The notes beneath the pieces are model-generated. The model saw only the letters and a program-made list of their open reading frames with translations, did no database searches and was not told where the DNA came from. A stretch of 64,000 nt of DNA from the NCBI GenBank assembly GCA_009760885.1, contig CM019697.1, positions 32,490,096 to 32,554,095 on the forward strand. The letters are read 5' to 3'. Below are positions 11,161 to 21,367 of the stretch, in pieces (positions within the stretch are counted from its first letter, which is position 1; every line of letters begins with the position of its first letter). This stretch comes from Achatina immaculata (Eukaryota; Mollusca; Gastropoda; Stylommatophora; Achatinidae). The translations under genes and the position numbers were made by a program.

Positions 11161-11415
11161 CCTTAAAATCGACTGTTCTCTGTGTGATTTTTTTTGGTAG
11201 TATTTCAGTTTGAGTACAGTGATTTTCAGAAACTTTTTCTCGGTGAGTATTTATGTCCGTTACAGGAACGTAGTTTTCGAACTAATGCAAAACTAGGCAG
11301 CACAAGCTAATGTATTGGGAACGAAAGAAATATTGATTTAAAAGTACTGTGAAAGAGGACAAAAAGACTTTATATAAAAATACTATCATGATTTAAATAA
11401 TTGTTAGTTTAACCA

Positions 11416-11590
11416 TCTCTCTCCTTCTCTCTCTCAGCCTCTCTCTCTCTCTCTCTTTCTTCTCTCTCTCTGTCTCTTTCTTCTCTCTCTTTCTACCTGT
11501 CTTCTCTCTCTCTTTCAATTTTTTCTCTCTCTCTCTTTCTCTCTCTTCCCTTTCTTTCTCTTCTCTTTTCTTTATCTCCCTACTGCCCTC
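11416..11590. repeat. Polypyrimidine CT-rich tract
   Basis: TCTCTCTCTC runs interrupted by TTTC and CCTGTC. No gene is seen in 11161-12050 apart from this tract. Confidence 0.9.
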
Positions 11591-12002
11591 TCTTTATGTG
11601 TTATACACTGTCACTTAGTTGTCTAAAGGAATTAGGTTACAATTACAAGGTAGAGAGCGAGGGGAGTGAGTATTTACTCTTCGATGCAGAAGATTGTCCT
11701 GGATTTATTTCATCATAATCAATTATAGTATCATCTGTTACAAACAAACCGGCTCCATAGCATACACATCTGTAGTATCATCGGTAATAAAAGCCAGTCC
11801 TACAACACATCCCTATGTGCCTCCAATGTACGAGATGATTACTTTACCTTTACCTGCAACACAAAAGTATCCTAAATTAATATTACACAAAATATATTTA
11901 CCTGTCCCCACATACGTTGCGATGTAGTCGAGATCTCCATAATCTGTTATCGTTGATCATGTTCAAGTTATGTTTCCTTACTCCCTAATTTCTAATACGC
12001 AG

Positions 12003-12962
12003 TTACATAGCGTTATTTCTTATATTAATATTTTTCTTTTTCATTGTTCTGGTCCGCCCAGGTGCCAGTAATGTTGGACTCTGGCAGGTACGCCTAGGTG
12101 CCAGTAATGTTGGACTCTGGCAGGTACGCCTAGGTGCCAGTAATGTTGGACTCTGGCAGGTCCACCCAGGTGTCAGTAATGTTGGACTCTGGCAGGTCCG
12201 CCTAGGTGCCAGTAATGTTGGACTCTGGCTGCTCCGCCCAGGTGTCAGTAATGTTGGACTCTGGCTGCTCCGCCCAGGTGTCAGTAATGTTGGACTCTGG
12301 CTGCTCCGCCTAGGTGCCAGTAATGTTGGACTCTGGCAGGTCCACCCAGGTGCCAGTAATGTTGGACTCTGGCTGCTCCGCCCAGGTGTCAGTAATGTTG
12401 GACTCTGGCAGGTCCGCCCAGGTGCCAGTAATGTTGGACTCTGGCAGGTCCATCCAGGTGCCAGTAATGTTGGACTCTGGCAGGTCCGCCTAGGTCCCAA
12501 TAATGTTGGACTCTGGCTGCTCCGCCCAGGTGTCAGTAATGTTGAACTCTGGCTGGTCCCACCAGGTGCCAGTAATGTTGGACTCTGGCAGGTCCTCCCA
12601 GGAGTCAGTAATGTTGGATTGTTGCAGGTCCTCCCAGATGTCAGTAATGTTGGACTCTGGCAGGTCCGCCCAGGTGTCAGTAATGTTGGACTCTGGCAGG
12701 TACGCCTAGGTGCCAGTAATGTTGGACTCTGGCAGGTCCGTCCAGGTGTCAGTAATGTTGGACTCTGGCAGGTCCGCCTAGGTGCCAGTAACGTTGGACT
12801 CTGGCAGGTCCGCCTAGGTGCCAGTAATGTTGGACTCTGGCAGGTCCGCCTAGGCGCCAGTAATTTTGGACTCTTGACGTTGTAGTTAGGACTTTTGATC
12901 CTCATCTCTGCCCAAACGTAGCCTGGTCTTAAGCACAACAAAGTAACCATAGCAGTTATCAC
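12003..12962 (-). other. 319-codon periodic open frame over the 36-bp minisatellite
   Basis: The frame starts at 12962, ends in TAA at 12003 and consists mostly of about 23 copies of a 12-residue unit (SPTLLAPRRTCQ and variants). The non-repetitive start, MITAMVTLLCLRPGYVWA, has the hydrophobic look of a signal peptide, and each unit carries at most one cysteine. The simplest reading is that a 36-bp array happens to lack stops. A secreted repeat protein cannot be excluded but nothing else supports one: no promoter, no neighbouring exons, no recognised domain. Confidence 0.2.
12051..12875. repeat. 36-bp minisatellite, about 23 copies
   Basis: Unit GTGCCAGTAATGTTGGACTC followed by TGGCAGGTCCGCCTAG. 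Main variants are GTGTCAGT, TGGCTGCTCC and CGCCCAG. Because 36 is a multiple of 3, a 12-residue periodic frame stays open on the minus strand along the whole array. Confidence 0.97.
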
Positions 12963-13279
12963 CTGTCCTCTTAAACAAGCCTTTCATGGCTGCTATTGAA
13001 CGGTTATTTTCACATTAACAAAACTAGGATTGTTACTTTTTTTTCCTAAACATTGTGCTTTTCATAAATCTGCGAAACAATCTGTACAGGGAAACAGTAT
13101 TTTCATACACGGTCATACAACTCTGTGAACAAAGATGCATATCTTCAAACAGTTTGCCACGCAAAGATCATTAATTATTCAACAGCACGCCAAAGTTTCG
13201 CCTTATTCTGAATGCTCATCAGTCAGTCAGACTTGTTCAGTATCTAGATAACACATTTTCTTTATATGAGAGAAAGCTA

Positions 13280-13400
13280 GATGGAAGAGAGAGAGAGAGA
13301 GAGAGGGAGAGAATGAATGAATAATCTTTATTTTTAAAAGGTAAAGAATTGGGCACACAGGCCAGTCTTACATTCTGCCCTTCATCACTCCATCTTTCAT
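13280..13400 (-). pseudogene. LINE 3' end (family with AATAAAG and ATTC tail)
   Basis: On the minus strand the sequence reads GTGTGCCCAATTCTTTACC, then AAAAATAAAGATTATTCATT and a short (ATTC) tail. The same 3' end occurs at 13812-13900 (minus) and at about 56010-56075 (plus). AATAAAG acts as the likely polyadenylation signal just before the tetranucleotide tail. A GA tract (13288-13312) follows the tail. Only the untranslated end is present. Confidence 0.65.
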
Positions 13401-13554
13401 TCTTCCCACACACTCGATTTAGTACAAATATACAAATTAAATTAGGAAAAAAATAAAAAGAGTGTAAGATTTAACTAGTACATTCAAAGTAAAAGAGAAG
13501 AAGTAATTAACTTGATAAAATATCTCTCACGCACACATACACACTCAGACATAT

Positions 13555-13650
13555 CTCTCTGAGCCTTAAGTGCCCAGGGCACATGGGGCTTCCGCAAGGG
13601 TTTTCCACAAATGCCTGTCCTTCGCCTTTTTTTCTACTCTTGCCCAGACA
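13555..13650 (-). pseudogene. LINE C-terminal tail (LWKTLAEAPCALGT family)
   Basis: Minus-strand reading KAKDRHLWKTLAEAPCALGT followed by a stop. Two further copies lie at 56161-56330 and 58221-58365, also on the minus strand. The DRxxW...A..CALGT pattern resembles the last residues of RTE-like LINE proteins, which end close to the 3' terminus. Only the last 30 or so codons and some upstream sequence survive. Confidence 0.6.
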
Positions 13651-13759
13651 TATACATAAACAAAAATACATTGTGAATACAGATCTTCTAACATATGTTT
13701 TTTTTAACAAACATTAAAATAATTTTTAACAATGTCTAACAAGTTACTTTCCGAACTAT

Positions 13760-13762
13760 GTC

Positions 13763-13801
<39 letters not shown>

Positions 13802-13830
13802 CAGATACAGAGAGACAGAGAACGAACGAA
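13760..13830. repeat. (GA)n tract
   Basis: GAGAGAGA run with AAAG and ACAGATACAG interruptions, adjoining the LINE 3' end at 13812-13900. Confidence 0.9.
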
Positions 13831-13900
13831 TACACTTTATTTTCAAAGAGTTAAGAATTGGGCATGCAGGCACGTCTGACATCCTGCTCAAACTTTATTC
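13812..13900 (-). pseudogene. LINE 3' end, second copy of the AATAAAG family
   Basis: Minus strand: GATGTCAGACGTGCCTGCAT, GCCCAATTCTTAACTCTTTG and AAAATAAAGTGTATTCGTTC. It matches 13310-13390 and 56010-56075 in the same order. The sequence to the right (13900-14135) is AT-rich without a clear LINE frame. Confidence 0.65.
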
Positions 13901-14137
13901 AAATCCAGTTATTCAACATCAGCTTAGCTTAAGCATTACAGAGAAAAGCTATAATAAAAGCTTTAAGAAATATAAATTGAAAACTGTTACCTGTAACTTC
14001 TTTTCAACACACTCAACAAAACAAAACAAAAGAAGCTATACGATGAAGAAGCCATATCACATTATCACACATCTGCAACAGACAAATTGGTAACAAGTCA
14101 TGTGCAAGAATTATTTCAGCTACTCTTCAAGTATGAC

Positions 14138-14403
14138 GGGCCTGGTTGGCCGAGTGGTTAGGCGCTCGGTTTACTAATCCTGTGGCACCGGGTTCAGTTC
14201 CAGCAGCGGGATTTCTTTTTATGGCACATACTAAAAAAGCCTCGGGGCCCACCCAGCCTCTAAAAAATGGGTACCAGAGGAATCTGGGAAGGTAAAGCTA
14301 CCAGGCATGATACTGACCACATCACACTTTCATGTGCCGAAGGTCATGGAAAATACGAGCCTAACATCGTATCCCCAAAATGCCTTAATGGCATGGAAAC
14401 GGG
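14138..14403 (+). repeat. tRNA-derived SINE (GGCCTGGTTGGC head)
   Basis: The head GGCCTGGTTGGCCGAGTGGT followed by TAGGCGCTCGG and GGTTCAGTTCC resembles the A and B boxes of a tRNA of the Ser/Leu type. Next come an AT-rich middle, CTGGGAAGGTAAAGCTACC, and a conserved 3' domain (GACCACATCA ... TGTGCCGAAGGTCATGGAAA ... AATGCCTTAATGGCATG). An opposite-strand copy is at 23805-24078. The 3' domain is shared with SINEs that have a different head (21368, 33344). Pol III transcription would start at the head. Confidence 0.8.
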
Positions 14404-14504
14404 AATTTTTACTTGTACTTTTCAAGTATACATTAACAGCTAAGAAAATAAAGATAATGATGAATGTAGATCTTCCAAATATGAGTGTAATAAAAGTCAA
14501 GAAA

Positions 14505-14720
14505 AAATGATGGGCTTGAAGTTAAAAGAAGGAAAATAGCTTTTAGGTGGGATGGGTTGGAAGAGTATTTCAGAGGTCAACGGCAGAATAAGCAAGGCTT
14601 TATTTTTACAAGTAAATCATAGGTTTTGTGGGAAAACATTTGTTTCAACGCTGGCAAATGTTTTGAGTTAGATTTTAAATGTAGCCACAAATAAGGCGGA
14701 AATTTCTTATATGAACTTAC
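14505..14720 (-). pseudogene. LINE C-terminal fragment (YSAA..WN family)
   Basis: On the minus strand 14560-14600 reads like KxCLFCR...KYSSNPSH, colinear with the better copies at 18350-18560 and 55505-56075, which show CAYSAAHLWNTL. It also shares the upstream GCCACAAATAAGGCGGAAAT block with 18515-18545. This motif is typical of the C-terminus of CR1/jockey-like reverse transcriptases. Heavily mutated. Confidence 0.5.
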
Positions 14721-14941
14721 TTGTCTTTGTGGATTATGAATCTATTTTTGAGAGTCATAATTCTGAGCCGTTTGTGCTGATCTGTAGTCTATGCTGGATG
14801 CCTGTCACTAATAGCATGTTCAGCTCGTTTCTGAAGTAAGTGAAGTATTCTTAACTGCACGTTGAGGGACAATTCCATACCAAGGAGCTGTAAGTTTAAT
14901 TATGGTTGTATGTATGATATGTGGCTTGTCTTCCTGATCTA

Positions 14942-14942
14942 C

Positions 14943-14981
<39 letters not shown>

Positions 14982-15018
14982 GGGAGACAGAGAGAGAGAG
15001 AGAGAGAGAGGGAGGGAG
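14942..15018. repeat. (GA)n/(CAGA)n tract
   Basis: AGAGAGAGACAGACAGACAG passing back into AGAGAGAG and GGGAGGGAG. Confidence 0.95.
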
Positions 15019-15365
15019 AAAAATTCTATTGCAGAGACAATATAAAAATGAACCAAACTACATTTTCCGTCAATCTACCTTCAGATTTTCGTTATTATCT
15101 GTTTGTGTTGTCCAATTTTATTAGATGTAAGGTCTTGTCTGAACAATTAATAACGATAACACTTAAATTATCTTTCATCTTCTTCTATAGTAATATTTTC
15201 TGTTACAAATTGCACACATTTTTGTATCTAAATTATTCCAAGTCAAATTATTATATATATTAGATATTTTTCTTTTCAAAAGGGCGCTTGAGTAATGATG
15301 TAATTAGATCTCTCGAGGCAATGATGAACGCGCCTGGGCTCGCCCAATAAGTCCAGCTTCACAGA

Positions 15366-15697
15366 TCAGCACTTGGGTGAAGTTTGTGAAGCTGTGGGAA
15401 GATGGGGAGCCATGCGTGACAGCAACTGAACTAACGTGTATTTAAAGAAGTGTTGTGATGCACTTGCGGTGCCGGAGGTGCCGGTACAGCACACTAGGGG
15501 ACAAACATCTGCATCATGAAAGTTGCCGCACTCCGCTTTGTTACACTGATATGCTCCACGTAACTTGATTACCCAGGATCGACAAAGCACTAAATTCATA
15601 CACAAGCTTGAGCCATAATAAACATTATAATCAGCTTCTATCAACCTCCACAGTTGGGACATAACGTAGATCAGATCACCACACAATTCCATCAGCT
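15366..15697 (-). CDS. Possible host exon, unrecognised
   Basis: A frame of about 109 codons on the minus strand runs from about 15692 to a TGA at 15366. Directly upstream on that strand stands CCTTTTCCCTTGTAG, a good splice acceptor (pyrimidine tract plus TAG), just before CTGATGGAATTG. The peptide is not repetitive, has balanced composition and seven cysteines in its middle part (for example LRGAYQCNKAECGNF). No domain is recognised. An internal GG/GTAATC could serve as a donor, in which case only the first half would be exon. A chance frame of this length is possible, so the call is tentative. Confidence 0.25.
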
Positions 15698-16233
15698 ACA
15701 AGGGAAAAGGTTTATTAGTGAACCCCCATGTGTTGATGCATGTTGCCAGTGGAAGTGGAATGAAAAGCTGATGAAATTCACAACAATATGAAATAAGTGT
15801 TCTCACCACGAAACAAAATGTTAAAGGGCATTTCTAACTTCTTACAACAGAAAGCATAACATACTTTCTCAGTGTGAATTCACGACTTGGTCCAGAGGGA
15901 CAATCTATCCTCAACTCTACATAAAAACTAGAAAAACTGTCCTAAAAAAGTACAAATTAAACAGCTCTAACCATTTCCCTACAAAGAGACAGACTACAAT
16001 CTAAACTCTACATTTTCGACAACCCAACTAAAAAGTCTAACTCTGAAAGAGGAACTTGCTTGAACCTACATTTTCGAACATCCTTCCTTGCCGGTCTCAA
16101 CTGTTTTTTTTTTTCACGTCTGCTCTTTTCCTGTGCGTCTCTTCCAATTCGTTCACAGTGTGTACTTTCTTCTTCTTCTTCTTCGTTCGCTTCTACCACC
16201 AAAACCGCACTGTGATCCTACTGAATTTACGCC

Positions 16234-16308
16234 TGTGGTCCTCGTTAGGTCCTATGGTCTCCTGTGTGGTCCCCGAAAGGACCACACGAGATCCACGTGA
16301 GGACCACA
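16234..16308. other. Two nested inverted repeats
   Basis: Outer arms are TGTGGTCCTC at 16234-16243 and GAGGACCACA at 16299-16308 (10 bp, perfect). Inside them lie GTGTGGTCC at 16264-16272 and GGACCACAC at 16279-16287 (9 bp, perfect) with a 6-nt loop CCGAAA. All four arms share the core TGGTCC/GGACCA, so the structure could have arisen by repeated copying of one arm. Confidence 0.85.
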
Positions 16309-16399
16309 AGGGGTTCAGAGTATCACAGGGCTTTAGCCTGTATTCTTGGTGGGTCTCAGAAGCGGGATTGCGTGACACCGTGGTTTTCATTGCACCAGT

Positions 16400-16675
16400 T
16401 TAGTCTAGGGTTGGACTTTCTCCCCGGAAGACCTCGACGTGTTTAAGATATCAGTACATCCCCGCTGGGTGAGAGGCGGTAGCCCACCCAGGCCAGAGTT
16501 GGACCTTTTTACCGGAAAACCTCGACGTTTTTTGAGATACCCGTTTATCACCGCCGGGTGAGAAGTGGTTGCCCATCCAGGCCAGAGTTGGACTTTCTCA
16601 CCGGAAAACCTCAGCGTGATTAGGATAAGCAAACATCCCCGCCGGGTGAGAGGTGGTTGCCTATCTAGACTGCCC
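16400..16675. repeat. About 89-bp tandem repeat, 3 degenerate copies
   Basis: GTTGGACYTT starts units at 16410, 16498 and 16587. Each unit contains CCGGAARACCTC and CGCYGGGTGAGA. Base composition is more GC-rich than the flanks. It directly precedes the 106-bp repeat block. Confidence 0.8.
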
Positions 16676-16784
16676 TGGTCCAGTGTCTCCGACTTCAGCA
16701 TTTTGCGGTCGTGGCCGCTACCCTTCCTAGTTGTGACCAGGATGGAGCTTTTGTCCAGGAGGACGAATCCTCGCCACTAGTGAC

Positions 16785-17360
16785 TTCCACCCCTGAGTTG
16801 AGCCCGTTTAGGCATATTATCCCAGTATGGTAGTGTTTGGGACGTGACCTACCTCTAGAGCAGAGGTACTGTGACATGCATAGCCTTCAAGATTCACCCT
16901 GGTGTGAGCCGGTTTAGGCAAAATTCACCAGCATGGGTGTATATCAGGCGTGACCGACCTCTAGAGCGGAGGTGGCATGACATGTCTAGCCATCAAGTTC
17001 CACCCCTGGTGTGTGCCGGTTTAGGCATATTTCACCAGTGTAGGTGTATTTCGGACGTGGCCGGCTTCTAGAGCAGAGGTGCCGTGGTATGTATAGCTAT
17101 CGTTGCGATACTACTGGACATACCGATTAAACTTCACTTTATCCTTTCCACCACCTTTCCCATCGGCAACGCACAGCAACCTTTATTTCTTTTCCGCATT
17201 TCTTCCTTGACCTGGAGGAGCTTCACTCCACGCGCGGCATTTGAAGAGTCTCGCCAGCAGTGTCTTAGCCTCTGGGACAAGCCGGTTCATGCATTTCACC
17301 CGATATGACTGCATTTAGGACGTGACCGACCTCCAGACCAGAGGTGCCGTGATTTGACTG
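16785..17360. repeat. About 106-bp repeat, 4 degenerate copies, with hairpin
   Basis: GTTTAGGCA-like cores lie at 16806, 16912 and 17019, plus a diverged fourth (GTTCATGCA) at 17285. Each unit carries GACGTGACCGACCTCTAGAG or a variant; the core ACCTCTAGAGCAGAGGT can fold on itself (ACCTCT/AGAGGT arms). A second repeated segment of about 160 bp (CTTTATCCTTTCYACCAC ... GGAGGAGC ... CTCCACGC) sits at 17101-17265 and 17352-17500, so the block is a composite of two interleaved repeats. Function unknown. Confidence 0.75.
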
Positions 17361-17918
17361 TTTGCTTCGCTTTATCCTTTCTACCACTTTTTCCGCAGTG
17401 ATGTTGTGCGGCAACCTCAATTGCACCTTTCTTCATTGGCCGGGAGGAGCACCGCTCCACGCACGGCAACTGAAAAATCTCGCCAACAGCGGCAGATGAG
17501 CTACCAAACGTGCCACTCATCTACCCTAAGTATCTTGTTTTCAGGCGCCAGATATTCGCCCTCGCCCCTTCTCCTGTCAGTTTAAACAGTTCTGCCACGG
17601 GAAGGCCAGGAGCTGAACTTGACTGCCAGAGGCTGTTTGAGACGCATTTACAGTCCTTAGAACCACAGTGTGTACCAATACGTGCGAACGTTACATCACC
17701 GATTCGCTTGCTGCGCAAGTCTGTAAGTTTCCAAAAGTAGCTCTCTACATGGGAGGCTACTACTTTTCCCTTAACCAAACCATTTACCTATCCTATTCTG
17801 TTAAATTTTGTGCCACAAATCAAAGACAAAGTAGCACTACATATCAGGTGTTTCTGAATAAGGCGGAATAGGGCTGTTTTCTTTTTAAATCTATAAGGGT
17901 GAATAAAGATACTGCAAG

Positions 17919-18011
17919 TCAAGGGACGTAACCATTGAAAAATATATGGAAAAAAACGTTTGATTCGCAGTCAGATCTTTTCATAAATTTTTAAATAGTT
18001 ACGTCCCTTGA
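17919..18011. mobile_element. 93-bp MITE-like element with 14-bp perfect terminal inverted repeats
   Basis: TCAAGGGACGTAAC at 17919-17932 is the exact inverse complement of GTTACGTCCCTTGA at 17998-18011. The interior is AT-rich and non-coding. No clear target-site duplication is visible. The size and termini fit a non-autonomous DNA element, but the superfamily is unknown. Confidence 0.6.
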
Positions 18012-18349
18012 TTTAAAAAAATCACCTCAGTAGGTTAAGCCTTCTCCAGCCCATTCGGTCTGTTAGCTGCAACGGAATGTTCCTTTCAATATATGAAAGA
18101 TACTGGTCTGAGACATGTTGCATTCACGGCCGTAAATACGCGTTTACACTTTTTTTTATATTTGGCTGGCAATCATCAGTTCTCATTCAGGCAACAGGAC
18201 TCATAAAGCAGACAGGAGAAAGAGCCTTGCCCCTCCCAGCAGGTCTGTTTTGTTGCGTTGATTTTGTCTCCAGTATAACACCGTATAACTGTCCATATAA
18301 TGTGGGATATCTGTGACGCTGTAGATTCTTGTACATGCTGTCTTTATAA

Positions 18350-18560
18350 GAGCATCGTGTGAAATTTTAGGCGGAGTAGATGGAATGAGTATTCGAAGGT
18401 GAGCAGCAGAATAAGCAAGGCTTTTTGTTCCTTTTTTTGTGTGGGTATAATTCAATCCTAAGTTTTGTAAGAAAACTGTACAGATTCTAGCTACGTTTTG
18501 GATTAAATTCCAACAGTGGCCACATATAGAGCCGATAATTCCTTCTTTTCCATTGAAGAT
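18350..18560 (-). pseudogene. LINE C-terminal fragment (YSAA family)
   Basis: Minus-strand frame reads KSLAYSAAHLRILIPS, the same place as CAYSAAHLWNTL in 55505-56075. Conserved AAxLWNxLP-type ends belong to CR1/jockey-like reverse transcriptases. The 3' untranslated part is not attached here. Old and disrupted. Confidence 0.6.
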
Positions 18561-19509
18561 TTGTTTATTCTTTACTTAAGGACTAGAATTTTTTTTAAAA
18601 TAAAAATATAGAAAATCTGGAAGTTCAATGTATTTTTCTATATTTGTATGAACCGCCAAACATTTTGACAAGAAATATGAAGCTCTCCTCCAAATCTGGA
18701 GTTTCTGACTTGAATATATGGAAAGCAGATTTTCATGTGGAGCCACAAGATGAAACTCGATAGCAGGAATGAATCAACGGCCGAATTAAAGTGGAGGCAA
18801 CCTTGTGTAATGAGGAATGGAAGTGCGCATGTGCGAAGCTTGTAACAAATTGTATTTACGCTGGAACTTCTGATACACTTGTGTTCCACGAATAGTTTGG
18901 ATTTGAGTATTATTAAATAACAGATTAATGTGCGTTGTGATTACATAGTGAAAGAGGGTGTTTGTAAAAGGGGGTGGGAGTGGGGGAATTTGGGAGAGAA
19001 ACTGGAAATTCCTTCCGCGCGAGGATAGAACCGTCCGATGGCCCAGACATTTGTCTTCTGTACTGAGTTTCCTTGTGTAGAGACGACACAAAATCGAAAC
19101 ATCAAACCAGGGTCTTGTTTACTGAAGATAATTCTTATTATTTTATGTTTTGTGTGCGTGTGTGCGTGAGCGCGTGTGTTTTCAAGCCAAGAGCTAACCA
19201 ACTGTGTTATTAAACCATGAGTTATCCCTCATGTCTGACATCTGCGGCCCTGTATCCTCCCTCCTCTATTCAGCCCACCCCTGGCTCGGCTGGCGTCTGT
19301 AACTGGGTTAGTTGTTTTATGTACCAGTACCGGATATAGGACCGTCACCCGCCAACTCGTTATTTACGACATACTAGAGAAGTAACCTGCACGGGCACAA
19401 AAAACAAACGAGAAGACCTAGGAGAAGTTTTCAGGTTAACGAAGACTAGCTAAGACTGTAAGATGAGGATGGAGGCCAAGACGCTGCTCGATGTGGCGGC
19501 CCCGGCGAC

Positions 19510-19670
19510 CCACAGTTGACGTGGCAGCGTCACGTCTGTCAATTCGCAGCTGACCAAGACCCTATCCTGCCTCTCCGTTGATATCCCTGGTAACAGGCCT
19601 ACCCATAGTCCGCGCGGTGGTGGAGTCTGATAAAGAAATACTGTGCACACCCTGGTTTTCAGTCCTACTC
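19510..19670 (+). repeat. Dispersed LINE-associated repeat (GCTGACCAAGACCCTATCC family), copy 1
   Basis: Shares ordered blocks (AGCTGACCAAGACCCT, TGCCTCTCCGTTG, TAACAGGC, GGTGGTGGAGTCTGATAAAG) with 38090-38345 and, in part, 42395-42560. The continuation (GGGACTGAAAAA onwards, 19970-20085) is displaced by an inserted LINE tail on the minus strand, and resumes in register with copy 2. It probably represents the 5' region of a LINE family. Confidence 0.6.
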
Positions 19671-19675
19671 CATTT

Positions 19676-19975
19676 ACCTACTCCATCCATCCATCCATCC
19701 ATGTCCTTGGTTGGCGATCGGCCAAGCAATCATCGCCACGTACGCCCTGTGGCGTCTCGCGGGACAGCAACAAATTCTCTCCACTTCTTACTGTCCGCGG
19801 CCAGCCTTTCCATTGTGTCCCAGCTGTGCTGCATGCTACTCACTTCCACTTCTACAGTTCTTCGCCTTGGGTCGTCACCCCTTTCTATTTCCCTCGGATG
19901 TCCACCTCTTGGCTGTTTTAATGATGTTGCTAGGGTCTCTTCGGATCACGTGACAGAAGTTCTACTCAGGGACTG
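19676..19975 (-). pseudogene. LINE 3' end inserted in another repeat, (ATGG)n tail
   Basis: Read on the minus strand it ends in GCCAACCAAGGACATGG and then (ATGG)n at 19682-19702. The opposite-strand relative at 59500-59830 shares GGCGATCGGCCAA/GATAGCCGACCAAGGACAT and the coding blocks KTTWRRTVEAE and LHSWGT (here decayed). The frame contains stops. It splits the repeat of 19510-20085. CTACTC occurs on both sides (about 19667 and 19962) and may be a short target-site duplication. Confidence 0.65.
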
Positions 19976-20094
19976 AAAAAAATAGATCTTAACCTTAACT
20001 TGCTTTCAAAATTACATGACCTTGAGCCTCAACTTCTTCACCGCATGGGCTGCAAAGAACATCAGTTTTCAGTTCCAAGAAGAAGAACTCACCA

Positions 20095-20300
20095 GAAGAT
20101 AGATGTTAGAGAACTTGCCAGTGACTGGAAAATTCAAGGGAAAAAAGAAGCAGGAGACCAACAGCACATTATCCCATGAGAATTAGAAAGTGGGCCGGAG
20201 AAAGAAAATAAAAAAGAAGCATTTGAACTGATGGGAAACGCCCAGGATCGTGTAAGATGGAGAAACATATTCGCCAGGGCATGAAATGAGTTAAAGAAAT
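20095..20300 (+). pseudogene. LINE C-terminal tail
   Basis: Contains ELMGNAQDRVRWRNIFARA followed by a stop, the terminal motif of RTE-like LINE proteins. A decayed relative lies at 5640-5830. It follows the dispersed LINE-associated repeat in the same orientation, so together 19510-20300 may be one deletion-bearing LINE copy (5' part plus 3' part). Confidence 0.6.
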
Positions 20301-20639
20301 ATTGATTTCTGGTGGTTCTCTGTGACAGCACAGAACACGTCCAAGGAACTCACTAAACGTTACCGGGTAAGAGTTTCAGAAATAAAACCACAAAACAAAG
20401 GAAGAAACAGCCAGGAACATACACGTCTTATTCGTTAATAGCTCCGTGATAGCGGATCATGCTGATCTACGCGTATTTTACATGGCAGTTGGTATTTTCA
20501 TTAAGTCTGCTTTCTTTTCTTATGCCACTGGGTCAGAATATTGGGAAAGATATTAATCAGTGCTTTCAAGTTTTCAGTGAAACAACCTCCGCGACAGAAA
20601 CCTGGTCACGTGGCCAGCGTCCAAATAATAAAATACAAA

Positions 20640-20965
20640 GAGGAAATGAATGCCATGAGGACATTACAAGACAAGACAGGCCCAGAAGACCTCATTAGAA
20701 GACAAAACAGGCCCACAAGTCCTCATTAGAAGAGAAGACAGACTCACAAGTCCTCATTAGAAATAAGATAGACCCACAAGTCCTCATTAGAAGATAAGAC
20801 AGACCCACAAGTCCTCATTAGAAGATAAGATAGACCCAAAAGTCCTCATTAGAAGATAAGATAGACCCACAAGTCCTCATTAGAAGATAAGATAGACCCA
20901 CAAGTCCTCATTAGAAGAGAAGACAGACTCACAAGTCCTTCATTAGAAGATAAGACAGACCCCAT
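20640..20965. repeat. 31-bp minisatellite, about 10 copies
   Basis: Unit AAGTCCTCATTAGAAGATAA followed by GATAGACCCAC. Early units are diverged (AGACCTCATTAGAAGACAAA). Unrelated in sequence to the other 31-bp array at 764-2675. A C11 run follows at 20999-21009. Confidence 0.93.
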
Positions 20966-21367
20966 GAGGTCTCGGCCATCGACATTCAAGCACAACAACC
21001 CCCCCCCCCAAGTTAACAAGTTAAAATATAAAACGTTATCATAACTGTAAGTAGGACAAGTCCATTAAGCGCTCCGATCTAGATTTTCTGTAGGAGAATC
21101 TCAGCATAGTGCACGAACTTCGACGAACTGGAGGTTGCAGGATTCAAACGCAATCCTGAAGTCCGAGACTGACCTAGAGGCCTAAAAATTAGGCCCTGTC
21201 CTATATTCACACAGAGCTCCACGAGTTGAGAAAACGAGACTGGAGATAAACAGATGCGTAGAAATTCTGCATTTATCATTTTAAAGGCATCTCTTTGTTT
21301 TCTATAGTTCTGTCTGCCCTGCTCTTCTGACTGAAATGTTTTACATCGAATGTTTTTGGACCTTCAA

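Noticed and set aside
10147..11166. Overlapping + strand frames up to 157 codons (CFLYLLP repeats)
   Set aside because: The 47-bp period forces a three-frame rotation; no start, domain or codon bias suggests a gene.
14138..14215. Functional tRNA gene of Ser/Leu type
   Set aside because: Only the A and B box regions match; acceptor and anticodon stems do not close, and a SINE body follows.
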